A stretch of 32,017 nucleotides of DNA from Prorocentrum cordatum (GCA_963575745.1 CAUYUJ010007407.1:15001-47017); one strand, 5' to 3'; shown: positions 10,583-20,191, numbered from the stretch's first letter. Program-made: numbers and translations. The notes: generated by a model not told the origin, from the letters alone.

Positions 10583-11620
10583 ATGCGGGAGAAGAAAGAA
10601 GTCGTTGACATAAGTTCGGCAATCAGCGAGCATCGACCGAACGGAATGGGTGAGCAAGCGTGTCCAAGGCGGGCATTCGGTGTTTCGCCGCACATGATTT
10701 CGCTGATTTGTATTATAACAGATAACAGGCGGTTCGGAGTGGCAGACGGGCGACAGAAATCAAGCATCAGAGACCAAGGATCGGGAATTGCGCAGGGTTG
10801 CCCTCTATCGCCGTTCCTCTTTGTCGTGGCGAGGAGCGTGGTCATCAAAAATGCAGGAGACAAGCTGGACGAGGCATCGCTCAAAGCACTTGCTGCTGGG
10901 GATATGTTTGTTCTGCTGCGCGCCGACGACGCCCTGTTGGTTGGGCGGCGCGCTGGTCAACAACAGTAATTGCTGGGCACAATTGCAGAAGCACGTGCAG
11001 CAATTTGGATGGAGCTTCATTGGGATAACTTGCAGTTTGTAAAGACTGGCTGCGACTTGCACATTATGGGCCGACATAAAAGCCGTATTCCTGCGACCAA
11101 GCACCTGAAATATTTGGGAGCAGCGAAATGCAGTTCCGGCAACATGAAGCAAGAGATGGTTAAACGACTTGGGAGCGCTTGGGAGGAATTTCAAAAATAC
11201 ACGGGTTTGGAAGCACGCGCCCATCATGTTAGAACGAAAGCTGAACTTATTCGGGGCGCTGGTTACGACTAAAGTGATTTGGACAGCGCTCGGCTAAACA
11301 AGAGCGACAGGCGACGCTCGACTGGTCTCCAGGCGAGGTGTCTGCGCCATATTCTGAACATTCCTCATTCCTATATTTCGATGGTTTCCAACAGAAGTGT
11401 GCTACAACTGGCGCGGGCGACATCGTGCAGTGGTCAAAGTACTCCATCCTCATGATGTGGCGTGGTAAATTTGGCCAGAGCAGCCACGCGGACGTGCTCC
11501 AGAAATTAACCTTCCAACCAGGCAGCGCGAGACCGATTGGTGACACTCTTGCACGGAAGCGTGGGCGCCTTAGGCACGAGTGGGCGAAGTGTTTGTAGAA
11601 TGAAACCAGGGGCTGTTTCG
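10583..11620 (+). pseudogene. LINE ORF2 partial reverse transcriptase
   Basis: RT signatures are FGVSPHMISLICIITDNRRF, GSGIAQGCPLSPFLFVV near 10782-10832 and LLRADDALLVG near 10913-10945. The catalytic Asp pair is retained, but the preceding aromatic of the usual YADD/FADD is Arg. The frame stops at 10967. The thumb continues in other frames: HLKYLGAAK near 11104, LVTTKVIWTALG near 11263, ILNIPHSYISMVSN near 11354, and a basic RKRGRLRHEW near 11556. The N-terminal fingers and the motif carrying the first catalytic Asp are absent, since the domain begins just before FGVSPHM. That implies an internal deletion between about 10455 and 10660. Confidence 0.8.
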
Positions 11621-12006
11621 AATCCGATACTGCTCTCTTCCAGTGCGTCGCAGACATTCGACACTGGTGCGGGTTTGTTTCGCAGTTTGTTGAAGAACGC
11701 GAATGATGCGGCATTTCGCTAGTGCCTAGTTGCCCCACCGTCTCCTCTCTCCTCCCTCCCCCTCTGCATTGGCATCCCCACAATCGTGTTGTTTTGTCCT
11801 ACATTGTCTGATTGGCAGTCGTGGGGCGCACCGTTCTTTCTCTGCGTCGCAGTCGTGTTGCGGCTTGCTCTCTAGCGTCCGTCGCGGCACCAATTTTCGC
11901 ATTGACCTGCCCGCGCGCCCTGCCGGAGGCAAGGCCCACCAGGAGCAGCACAGTGCAATGCGTTGTCTCGCCCACGCGCCAATGGGCGCATGGCTTCTTG
12001 ACCTTG

Positions 12007-12127
12007 ACCGACGGCCGCAGTGGGGGCGTCCGCATGGCACCGTTGCCCCATTTCGGCGCACCCCTCACATGGTTCGCGGCCGCAAGGGGAGCTCCACCGA
12101 TGGCCCCAGCGGGAGGGTCCGCATTGC
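12007..12127 (+). repeat. 89-bp minisatellite, resumption after the LINE
   Basis: Resumes with ACCGACGGCC, the exact phase of the unit interrupted at 7803, and holds about 1.3 units. It ends with the GGGAGGGTCCGCATTGC variant also found at about 7237-7250. Confidence 0.85.
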
Positions 12128-12837
12128 CTTTCCTTCGCGGAACTCGCAGCAGCATATGGTTGGGTCCTTCGTCGGGCGAAGGTTCAATTGAAGTGCTTCC
12201 CCCGGGGCTCTCACCCTATGCTTAGTCCTTGAAAGTCACGGGTTCAAACTGCGCTGTTGGCCCCCAGTTTATAGCAACGGTTCCCGCCTGATATTTCTTC
12301 ACAAGTTATTATTAAGTCGCGTTTTCGCCTGGGACTTCCTCACAATTTGTATACGAATCGCGCTCTCGCGAGAGACTTCTTAACAGTTTATTCAGACGAT
12401 GTGCCTTCGGCGCTCAGGAATCACGCTCTCGCTTCGGTTTTTCTCACGGTTTACTTGGGGGCGCGCTAGCGCTCGAGATTTCCCCGCGATTCATGCATGA
12501 CCCACGCTTCAGCAACCCACCTGGTCGCCTTGGCCCGCCTTCCCGACCCGCCCGCACATCATGGGTCTGTCCATCCGATTTGCCCGGCTGGTTCTGCCAC
12601 GTGCGTTCTGCTCCTAGCCTGTGTTTCATCCTCCTCCCTCCCCTTGTCGTTCCTTCCATCCGTCCTCTCTTCCCCTGCCTCAGGGGCCGCGCGAAATGCG
12701 GGTTACAGGTCAGAAAGATGTACCCCCAAAGAGGGTACGGGAGACGGTCGAGGACGAAGAGGGCGGGTATCGAAGGTTCGGGACAAACGTATTGAATGGC
12801 ACGCGAAAAGATACAAGCGAACAGTCTTAAACAGTTA
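12128..12837 (+). repeat. Element A, second copy of the duplicated head plus full body
   Basis: The first roughly 285 bp duplicate 7283-7570. Unlike that copy, this one continues through the sub-repeats, GC-rich block, CT-rich tract, GGGCGGGTATCGAAGG tail and GAATGGCACGCGAAAAG. GGTTCAAAC at about 12240 resembles a tRNA B box, but no A box or cloverleaf is present. Confidence 0.8.
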
Positions 12838-13352
12838 ATTGTTGCTGGTGGACTCTCACTATTGAAGAATAGTTATTGTTGATTCCCCCCCTCTTCCGGT
12901 GCACATTGTGTTTTTCAATTGCAGTGTCCCTCCCGGCGCTCGCACCCTGTCTTTTATCAGGGAAAGTATTCCTCCTCAAACTTTGCCCCTTGCCCTCGGT
13001 TTACACCACAAACGACGGCTCTCGCTTGATAGTTCCTCGAAATTTACTCCGGTCCCCCGCTCCCGCTTGAGATTTCCTCGCAGTTTGCACAAGAATCGCG
13101 TTCCCGCTTGAGACCCCCCTGCAATACTGAGGCGCCGCGCTCTTGCCATTCAGGAATCGCGCGTTCCCTGGGGACTTCCTCCAATTTACTCAGCAATCAC
13201 ATTCTCGCTGGAAACTTCCTGGCTAATCACGCAGAACTCACGAAGAAATATATGCCTACCAGAAGTGGTATGATCGAAGCGGGTATCGAGGGTTCGGGAC
13301 ATGCGCGCTGAACGACACTCGAGCAGATAAGAGCGAACAGTCTTGAACTGAT
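12838..13352 (+). repeat. Element A, internally deleted unit
   Basis: The head CTCACTATTGAAGAATAG, TATTGTTGATTCCCCCC and 40-bp sub-repeats are present. The GC-rich and CT-rich sections are missing, so the sub-repeats run almost directly into CGAAGCGGGTATCGAGGG and the GAGCAGATAAGAGCGAACAG tail. Confidence 0.75.
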
Positions 13353-13360
13353 TGTTGTTG

Positions 13361-13392
<32 letters not shown>

Positions 13393-13480
13393 GGTGGTGG
13401 TTGGTTGTTGGTTTTTGGCTGTTGGTTGTTAGTTGTTCGTTGCTGGTCGTTGTTTGTTGATACTCGTCTTCCCCGCGGCG
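13353..13480 (+). repeat. GTT/GGT tract of a terminal element A fragment
   Basis: Pure GTT at about 13352-13378, then GGT repeats and a degenerate GTT tract. No element A head follows. The sequence leads into unrelated DNA with a CCCCGCGGCGGGG palindrome at about 13471. Confidence 0.7.
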
Positions 13481-13575
13481 GGGACGCCGGCAAACTACGA
13501 GGCTCTGAAGAAGACCGCTGAGGGCGCTTAATCTTTACGTATTATACAACGAGCCCGCCACAGGCGGATGTGGAT

Positions 13576-13805
13576 GGCTCGCGGGTGGGTCGCGGGTGGG
13601 TCGCGGGTGGGTCGCGGGCCGGGTCGCGGGTGGGTCGTGGGTGGGTCGTTGGTGGGTCGCGAGTGGGTCGTTGGCGGGTCGCGGGGTGGTTCGCGGCTGG
13701 GTCGCGGGTGGGTCGCGGCGTAGGTTGCGGATGGGTCGCGGGTGGTTCGCGGGTGGGTCGCAGGTGGGTCGCGGGCGGGTCGCGGCGGGCCAGGTCGCGG
13801 GTGGG
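13576..13805 (+). repeat. G-rich 10-bp minisatellite
   Basis: About 22 imperfect copies of GTGGGTCGCG. Repeated GGG runs on the plus strand give G-quadruplex potential. The tract lacks stops in several frames, so the hydrolase frame appears to extend upstream through it. That extension is an artefact. It ends about 50 bp before the SL relic. Confidence 0.92.
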
Positions 13806-13858
13806 ACGACGACACCAAACAACAAGCAATACCATCATCATCATCAACTGTCATTTTG

Positions 13859-13880
13859 CCGTAGCATTTTTGGCTCAAAG
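13859..13880 (+). other. Relict spliced leader upstream of the hydrolase
   Basis: CCGTAGCATTTTTGGCTCAAAG-type sequence, quoted here as CCGTAGC (13859-13865), ATTTTTGGCTC (13866-13876) and AAAG (13877-13880). Compared with DinoSL, one C is lost, one T and one A are gained, and all else matches in order, including the leading CCGTAG. It lies 88 nt before the first ATG, the expected place for the 5' end of a trans-spliced mRNA. Confidence 0.87.
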
Positions 13881-13968
13881 CGTTGGCTTTTCCAAGGCTT
13901 TGCCACTTGGTATCTCGCCCTACTTGCGTTTCCAGGCGGTCCTTCTTGTTGGTGACAGCTTACTTCAG

Positions 13969-15219
13969 ATGTTCGAAGGAAAGTCGCCCACAGACAAGTC
14001 ATCAAGCAACGCCACATTGTTTGGCAATGCGAATCCAACTCTTCTTGAGTGCTGCGTCGGTGCAACATCTCCGCTCTCCGTCGAACAGACAGACACACCA
14101 GAAAGCATGGGAGATTGTGGGCAGGGAGCTGGCGACATTTGCGCCAGCCACATATTGCCAGGGAAACTCGGCACTCCAAGGATGCTGCTTCTTTCGGATC
14201 CACGGATGAACACAACGATCTTGGAACATTGCAAGAAAGATCTTCTATTCGGCAAGTGGGGTGCTGTTGGTGAGCCACTCCCCGCGCCCGTCTGGGAGGG
14301 ATCACCTCTTCTGGTGAAGCACACGTGGTACAATTTAATGGAAAGACTTGCTTCTGCTCTGACTACAGTTGTAATGCCTGACGCATCCGCCGTCGACCAG
14401 TTCACGGAGGTGATCTCTGGAGCCGATGGTAACACTATCACCCTTTTCGTGGCAAAGCCGAAGGTGTCCGAGGCGGTTCCGGGAATCTTGCACATGCATG
14501 GAGGAGGAATGTGCTACTTCTCCGCCGACGATCCGCTGATGCGCGCCTGGCGCATTCACCTGGCTCGCCGTGGCTTTGTCACTGCCAGCGTGGAGTTCCG
14601 CAACTCCTCTGGCAGGCTGGGGTGCCATCCGTTCCCTGCTGGTCTCAACGACTGCATGAGCGCCTTGGCATGGCTGAGTGTCAGGCGCCAACAGTTCGGC
14701 ATATCGAAGCTCATTCTGTCTGGCGAGTCCGGGGGGGGCAACCTCTGCCTCGCCTCGGCTCTCCGTGCCAAGAGGGAGGGGCGCCTCGCCGAGTTTGATG
14801 GTGTCTTCGCGCTGTGTCCCTTCATTGCCGGGCCGTCCGTGTGGCGGGCGAAGGCGAACACCTCGCTGCAGGAGTGCGACGGCTACTTGCTCGACGCGAA
14901 CAGCTGTACACTTTTCGCGAGCATGTACGACCCAGAGCTCAAGCATGCGGGCGATCCATGCGCATGGCCAGGGTTGGCGACCGACGTAGACTTGGATGGA
15001 TTGCCACCCCACGTCATCAGCGTCAACGAGCTCGATCCTCTTCGGGACGAGGGCCTATCGTACTGCGAGAAGATGAAAGCAGCAGGTGTGCGTGCCGAGT
15101 CCAGGATTGTGCGGGGCACTCCCCATGCGGGCGAACTGTTATGCACGGGCTTCGAAGGTGGCTGGTGCATCCTGGAGGAGACGACTGATGCCATGATGCA
15201 TTTTGCTCAGTCTCTTTGA
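13969..15219 (+). CDS. Alpha/beta hydrolase, HSL/family IV-type esterase, intronless
   Basis: Predicted 416-residue serine hydrolase of the alpha/beta fold (hormone-sensitive-lipase/family IV group). Such enzymes cleave carboxylic esters or acetyl groups on small molecules. Substrate and location cannot be told. With residues counted from the ATG at 13969, the oxyanion-hole motif HGGG starts at His177 (HMHGGGMCYF), the nucleophile elbow GESGGG has Ser254, Asp356 lies in NELDPLRDEG and His386 in GTPHAGE. The order and spacing fit the family. GESGGG replaces the usual GDSAGG. About 150 N-terminal residues before the core are unrecognised; no signal peptide or membrane segment is evident. I chose 13969 because it is the first ATG in any frame after the SL relic. 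In-frame ATGs at 14107 and 14182 are alternatives. The frame is uninterrupted and ends at TGA 15217-15219, consistent with a retroposed mRNA copy. No partner gene is adjacent. Confidence 0.9.
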   Translation: MFEGKSPTDKSSSNATLFGNANPTLLECCVGATSPLSVEQTDTPESMGDCGQGAGDICASHILPGKLGTPRMLLLSDPRMNTTILEHCKKDLLFGKWGAVGEPLPAPVWEGSPLLVKHTWYNLMERLASALTTVVMPDASAVDQFTEVISGADGNTITLFVAKPKVSEAVPGILHMHGGGMCYFSADDPLMRAWRIHLARRGFVTASVEFRNSSGRLGCHPFPAGLNDCMSALAWLSVRRQQFGISKLILSGESGGGNLCLASALRAKREGRLAEFDGVFALCPFIAGPSVWRAKANTSLQECDGYLLDANSCTLFASMYDPELKHAGDPCAWPGLATDVDLDGLPPHVISVNELDPLRDEGLSYCEKMKAAGVRAESRIVRGTPHAGELLCTGFEGGWCILEETTDAMMHFAQSL

Positions 15220-16084
15220 CTTTGCCCTTTCACAGGTGTTGCGTAGAATGCATTCCGCGATGCCCATCGGCACTGCGCAGTGTGCCGCCGAATTCGCTGC
15301 ACGCTTGCAAGTCTCATCTTTTGTGGGCCAGGGCATCGCTGCTAGGCCGAGAGGATAACCTTTGGCAGGGCTCGTCGGCCGCCTTTGCTTCGGTCAATTC
15401 TATCTGGTTGCGCAGATCGCCCGGGTGCGGCGCGCGGTCTTCCACCCGATGTCTTCGGAGCCGCGTCAGCAAGCTTGTAGACGCCCCCAGGGCAGCCCGA
15501 CATAGTCTGGGTCAAACGAGTTGCATTGAGCATGCTAAGAGAGCGTGCGAGTTCAAGTCGTATCGCGTTCGGCATATCGCGGCAATTCCAGCAGAAGCGT
15601 GGGAAGCCGATGTGCGGCACTACTGCACATGGTGTTGCATTACTGCCCATGTGCGTTGACACCTCCAGTGCATTCATTCATTAATTCATGCGTGCTTCTC
15701 TTTCCCCCGCCGCGCATAACGCCTACGAGGGGATACCTCAAATTATCTTCGAAGTTCTAGCTACGCTGCATCTTGGTTATATTAATTGCCTTTTTGCCAG
15801 CAAGCCAGACTCGCATTCGGCCTGGTCCGAGCTAGTGGTCCATCACCGTGGACGAGGTGGAGGCCTGGGTATGAGGATGAGGGTGGGGAGGCGTAGGAGG
15901 ACCTTTCTGTGATGTCCATCGGCAGTTGCGCTCAGAGTGTTGCCGAAGTTTTCTACTCGATAGTATTTCTGCTGCTTTGTCGGGCAGGGCGTTTCGCAGC
16001 TCGGCACAATGAGTCCCCCTTTGCAGGATTGATTTCTGCTCGCTCTCTCGCCAGACGCTCCATTTGCGAGGGGGATCCGTAAAA
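15220..16084. other. Hydrolase 3' flank, no gene recognised
   Basis: The first few hundred bases are probably 3'UTR. Dinoflagellates lack a canonical AATAAA signal, and no poly(A) relic is seen. A frame of about 147 codons just after the hydrolase stop has no recognisable domain and no ATG-led start I would defend. A purine-rich stretch lies at about 15848-15905. Confidence 0.5.
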
Positions 16085-16870
16085 AAAACATCAACAACAA
16101 CAATCAGTTTAATTGTGTTCGCTCGTATCTTCTTGCAGGCCGTTCAACACGTGAGTCCCAAACCCTCGATACCCGCCCTGTTCGTCTTCGATCGTGCCCC
16201 CTTGGTGGTGTGTATATATAGATGTGTATATATATATATATATATTAAACTAATACCTGCAACGTGTATTCCGTGCAGCCCCTGAGGCAGGGGAAGAGGG
16301 GACGGATGGAAGAAAGGGACAAGGTGGAGGGAGGAGGATGGAGCACGTGAGCGAGAGCAGGAGGGGGGCTAGGAGCAGAAAAACACCTGACATAACCAGA
16401 CGGGCGGGTAGATCCTAACGGGCGGGTCGTGATGGCGGGCCCAAGCGGCCAGGTCGAGCAGACGGCTTTTGAGCATGATTGTTGCATGAATCGTGAGGAA
16501 GTCTCGAACGAAACGCGATTCCCAAACAATTCGTGAGGCAATCCAAAGCGCGAGCGTGATTCCTGAGGGTCGAGGGCGCGGCGTCTGCATAAATGGCGGG
16601 GAATTCCCACGCGAGATCGCGATTCCTATAAAAATTGTGAGGATGTCCCGCGCGAGAGCCCGATTCGGGAGTAAATTGTGAGGAAGTATCCTGCGGGAGC
16701 CGCTGTTGTTGTAAACTGGGCGCTAAAGACATAATTCTGAGATCCAAGAATTCCCCTGATTAAAAACGGGGGCGAGCTCCGGGAAGGGCACTTCAATTTA
16801 ACAATAACAGGGAGGGAGGGGATCAATGATAATTATTCTTCAGCAGTGAGAGTTTAACAACAACAACGGC
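16085..16870 (-). repeat. Element A, minus-strand copy
   Basis: The order is inverted on the plus strand: AAC tract, complement of the tail (CTCGATACCCGCCC then TTCGTCTTCGATCG), a TA-rich segment at 16211-16245, CCTGCAACGTGTATT, a purine-rich tract, the GC-rich block, 40-bp sub-repeats, the CACTTCAATT head and CAGCAGTGAGAG, then another AAC tract. It is a full-length copy and the only inverted one seen here. Confidence 0.85.
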
Positions 16871-17070
16871 GAAACCTCACCTTAGCCACGAGCCCAGGGA
16901 CAGTGAATGATCGCTCGGCCCCCTCACTCTGAAATGTGTGAAGTCAGAGTCATTCAAATACACACATAGCTTCATGATCGTATTTGATTGCGCTGTGGAT
17001 GTTTCAAGTTTTGTTGTGCATATTTTGGTGGTGTGCTACATGTGGTGCGCTATTTGTGGTGTAAACTGAA
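16871..17070. other. Unique spacer, nothing recognised
   Basis: AT-richer than its surroundings, with no repeat or gene visible. Confidence 0.5.
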
Positions 17071-17590
17071 GGCGGCAACGAAGAGGCAGCAGGCGGCAAC
17101 GTGGCAAAACCACGCTGTAATTCCCCAGCGCGAGAGGCGCAACGAGGCGGCAACGGGCGGCAACGGGGCGAAATTTCGTCGGACCCACCCAGCGCGCGAG
17201 GTGGCAACGAGGCGGAAACGGATCGCAGCGTGTCAGAGCCTCGCCGGACCCACCCAGCGCACGTGGCGGCAATGAGGCGGCACGGGGCGGCAGCGTGGGA
17301 AAACTTCGCCGCCCCCACACAGATCACGAAGAGCGGCAGGGAGGAGGCAACGGGTGGCCTCGTGGCGAAGCCTCGCCAGGCCCACCCGGCGCCCGAGGCG
17401 GCAGCGAGGAGGCAATGAGGCGGCAACGTGGCGAGACCTTGCCGGACTCGCCCAGAGCACGTGGCGGCAACGAGGCGGCAACGGTCGGCAACGTGACAAC
17501 ATTTCGCCTGACCCACCTAGCGCACGAGGCGGCATCAAGAAGGGAGCGGGCGGCAGCGTGGTGAAACCTCGACAGACCTGTCCGACACTG
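17071..17590. repeat. 66-bp tandem repeat
   Basis: About eight units of roughly 63-69 bp, built of GGCGGCAACG motifs, a GTGGCGAAACnTCGCC block and GGACCCACCCAGCGC followed by ACGAGG or ACGTGG. Landmarks occur near 17120, 17185, 17249, 17312, 17380, 17446 and 17512. Open frames on both strands reflect the lack of stops in the unit. Confidence 0.9.
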
Positions 17591-17634
17591 AGAATTATAA
17601 GTAAGACCTCCTAAGTGCAAGCGAAGCTTGTGGA

Positions 17635-17965
17635 TGTACATATATATATATATATATGTATATATGTACATTTACATAAACATATATATACATATATATA
17701 TATTAATGTTTACATACAAATAGTATATATATGCACACTTCCAATCCGAACTGGCACCAATCGCAAACCCGAATATGTATCCATGCCATTGCCAATATCA
17801 TCCGAAGGGTGTCGCTATTAGTACACACGTAGCTACATGTCCATCTCTGTATATGTGCATGTTTACTAGTACACACGCGCACATATATGTATACAGATGT
17901 GTGTATGTATATATATATATATGTATATACAAGTGTGTATATATATATATATATATAAGTGTGTG
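17635..17965. repeat. TA/GTAT microsatellite cluster
   Basis: Alternating TA and GTA/CATA stretches at about 17635-17730 and 17880-17960, followed by a GT dinucleotide run to about 17976 and a CT-rich segment to about 18050. Confidence 0.9.
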
Positions 17966-17976
17966 TGTGTGTGTGT

Positions 17977-18660
17977 CCTCTGTCGCTCTCTCTGTCCCTC
18001 ATTTTCTCTTTCTTCTCCCACGATAGGTTCCCCTTGTTTTTCTCCCCCCTAGATTTGCAGAGCTACCTCTTGCTCATTGCCGTCCTTGGACATGGTTTAT
18101 CTGTGTCCCACAGCTGCGATCGTTCGTACAAGCTCCCCCCCCTTGCAGGTCTGCGACCCCCCCGCGGTCGAGACGCTTGCGCCCATGCCGAAGCCCTATG
18201 AGAGAGCCTCGGATGCCTTGCATCGTTTGCCTTAGCGACTCCCGCGGGCTTGCACTGTTGGAGGAGGAGGAGGAGGAGGAGGAATCCTCTGATCAGAGAA
18301 TAGCGAAACGAGACAACGGTGGTTGGCCTTCGGGGGAGGGCCCTCGTCGCCACGGCTGGGCGCAGCTCGGAGCACCGGTGCGTTTGGGAGCCGGGAGCGG
18401 TCCGGGTACCGATTTTGAGCTGCCGCTGATTGATTTTGGCCTGCTCCGATCTGACCGGTACCCCAAAGCACAGGTCCACCCGTGTGTGGTAAGGAGCCCC
18501 CTCGGAGACGGCCTCTGGGCATGTCCGTAGCCACTCCTCATGTTAGGCAGGGTCAGGGATTCCCCTCCTCATGTCAGTTATGTGGTGCAACATTTGGGCA
18601 AGGATCCGCCCAGCACGATTCAGAGCGGCTGGGAGGTCAGAGACCAAACGAGTTTTTTTC
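17977..18660. other. No gene recognised; GAG microsatellite
   Basis: A GAG/GGA run at 18260-18283 encodes a polyglutamate in one frame of about 117 codons (18177-18530) that has no other recognisable feature. I do not support a gene here. Confidence 0.4.
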
Positions 18661-19050
18661 TGGACGGCGAATTCGGGGGAAGGAGGAGAGAGGAGGAGGG
18701 GAGAGAGGGAGGGAGGGATGGGGATGACAAGGGCGAAAAGACAGGGCGAAAAGAAACACGATGGAGGAGGGAGACCTGATGACTCGAGGAGGATGGGGTG
18801 AAGGGAGGAGGAGAAGGAGCGGAGTAACGATGGATGCTTGCTTGAGAACCGACAAACATGTAAGAGGATAAAGACAGACCAGGACGGGCGGGGGGAGAAT
18901 GAGGAGGAGTTGGAGGAAACAGAGGGAGCATAAGAAATGATGAGGAGGAGGAGGATGAGGAATGTTGATAAAGTGGACGATGATGATGATGAGGATGAGG
19001 AGGAGGAGACGGATATGCAGGAAAGGGAGAGGACATGGGAGGATTAACAG
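18661..19050. repeat. Polypurine tract
   Basis: The plus strand is strongly purine-biased, with GGA, GAG, GATGAT and AGGAGG runs for nearly 400 bp. Minus-strand frames rich in Ser and Pro derive from it. Confidence 0.85.
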
Positions 19051-19165
19051 GAGTCAGGTGGGAATGGAGAAAGGGGCAGCAGGAGGTGCCACAACGAAGC
19101 GGTCGTCTTGATCCAGAGCCAGCGCTGCTGAACGGCCAAGCTTTCCGAGCACGGCAGGGCTCAAG

Positions 19166-19261
19166 TCGGGCCTGTTCTACTGGAGGGATACTCCAACATA
19201 GTAGGAAAACAAATACGGGGACGATTTTTCAGATTCTTGCTTGACCATGTGTATGTGTATT

Positions 19262-19294
<33 letters not shown>

Positions 19295-19333
19295 TATGAA
19301 TTTATGTATGTTTATACATATATATATATACAC

Positions 19334-19365
<32 letters not shown>

Positions 19366-19421
19366 CGACCATTTTTAAGTTTTCGTCCCAAATCCCCCTG
19401 TGTATAGGAGGACGTGCCCGA
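19166..19421. mobile_element. MITE-like palindromic element, copy 1
   Basis: The left end TCGGGCCTGTTCTACTGGAG mirrors the right end (AAATCCCCCTGTGTATAGG, then GCCCGA). The interior carries a long TA microsatellite (about 19258-19365) that lengthens this copy to about 256 bp. The TTTTCGTC before the right end is shared with the other copies. Confidence 0.65.
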
Positions 19422-19561
19422 CCCGAGGCAGGGCCCGACCTCCCGACGCCCGCCGCCGGGGCTGGGCCCTCGCTCCCCCGCGCTCCTCCCCCGGAGACCC
19501 TCTGGCAGACCTCGGGCGCCCCGGGTCCACCCGCGGGACCCCCCCGGGGGCGCTGGTTGGG

Positions 19562-20000
19562 GGTCGGGGGCGGCAGAGAGGGGGGTGATGACTAGCATCA
19601 AGGGCGTCAAAAACGCCCCAACCCTGGTTTATGAGGCGAGCAGGGGGGTGGATAGATCACAGTCGAAAGCCCTAACAAGGACGCGCGACTTTGCTCAGGG
19701 TACCCTTGCGTCCTTGCTCGTCCTTGCTCTTGCGTCCTGGGGGTTTTCGTCGTCCGCCGCCCCAAAATCCCAACTTCGGCTTCCCAGGGTCTTGCGTCCT
19801 TACCGCGCGTCCTCATTAGGGTTTTGAATGTAGCAGGGGGTTGGATATTATGGCGTGGGCCATGAGATCTCCCAGGATTTCGTGGCGCCTCCTCTTATTT
19901 CATGACGTCTCTGGCCCCCCCATGGGGCCGCGCACATGCCGCCGGTCATGATTTGCACCCCTCCCTCTTGGACGCCCCCCTCTTGGCCGCCCCCGAGGGG
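19562..20000 (+). repeat. Repeat D, copy 1 (interrupted)
   Basis: GGGGGCGGCAGAGAGGGGGG and TGATGACT at the left (19566-19592). The main body runs from about 19836, with GGATATTATGGCGTGGGCC, GGGCCGCGCACATGCCGCCG, GTCATGATTTGCACCC and CTTGGCCGCCCCCGAG. Between them lie about 245 bp absent from copy 2, containing several CTTGCGTCC motifs. Confidence 0.75.
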
Positions 20001-20062
20001 GGGGAACGAGAGCGTTCGCGGCCGAGCCTCTGCAGGCCCATCTCGCGCGCGCTTGTTTTGGG

Positions 20063-20191
20063 TCGGGCGCGTCCCCCCACAGGAGGGTCCTGGACGAAAA
20101 GTTCAAAAGAGTCGAAAATATTCAAAACAATCGTCCCCATCTGATTTTTTTACTATTTTTGCGTTTCCCTCCTGTAGAGGGACACGCCCGA
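20063..20191. mobile_element. MITE-like palindromic element, copy 2, short and diverged
   Basis: TCGGGCGCGTCCCCCCACAG and GGACGAAAA at the left; TTTCCCTCCTGTAGAGGGAC and CGCCCGA at the right. It is 129 bp long, with an AT-rich interior. Confidence 0.7.

Larger units (their letters stand above)
7804..12006 (+). mobile_element. Degenerate non-LTR retrotransposon (LINE) insertion
   Basis: A 4.2-kb insertion within one 89-bp unit. It carries, in order, an SL relic (7807-7838), an ORF1-like region with coiled-coil and RRM-like segments, an endonuclease/exonuclease/phosphatase-type endonuclease, and a partial reverse transcriptase. All are broken by frameshifts, stops and an internal RT deletion. 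The pentamer ACCGA flanks both sides (7799-7803 and 12007-12011), a candidate target-site duplication. No poly(A) is seen. The 3' region, about 11720-12006, has no coding signal and is probably 3'UTR or unrelated filler. The identification rests on domain order and motif residues seen in translation. Confidence 0.85.

Noticed and set aside
12177-12250. Possible tRNA or SINE internal promoter (GGTTCAATT, GGTTCAAAC)
   Set aside because: B-box-like strings occur without a properly spaced A box or any cloverleaf, and they are poorly conserved between element A copies.
13570-13968. In-frame upstream extension of the hydrolase to a GTG at 13570
   Set aside because: It runs through the G-rich minisatellite and the SL relic. 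The relic marks the mRNA 5' end, and no ATG lies between it and 13969.
15216-15659. A 147-codon frame after the hydrolase
   Set aside because: No domain, overlaps the hydrolase stop, lacks a defensible ATG start, and is more likely 3'UTR.
17004-17516. A 170-codon minus-strand frame and its plus-strand partners
   Set aside because: They lie in the 66-bp tandem repeat, with several frames open on both strands and variable unit length.
18523-18540. CCGTAGCCA resembling the SL start
   Set aside because: Only nine bases match and the rest does not follow. Such a match is expected by chance in 32 kb at a fair rate.
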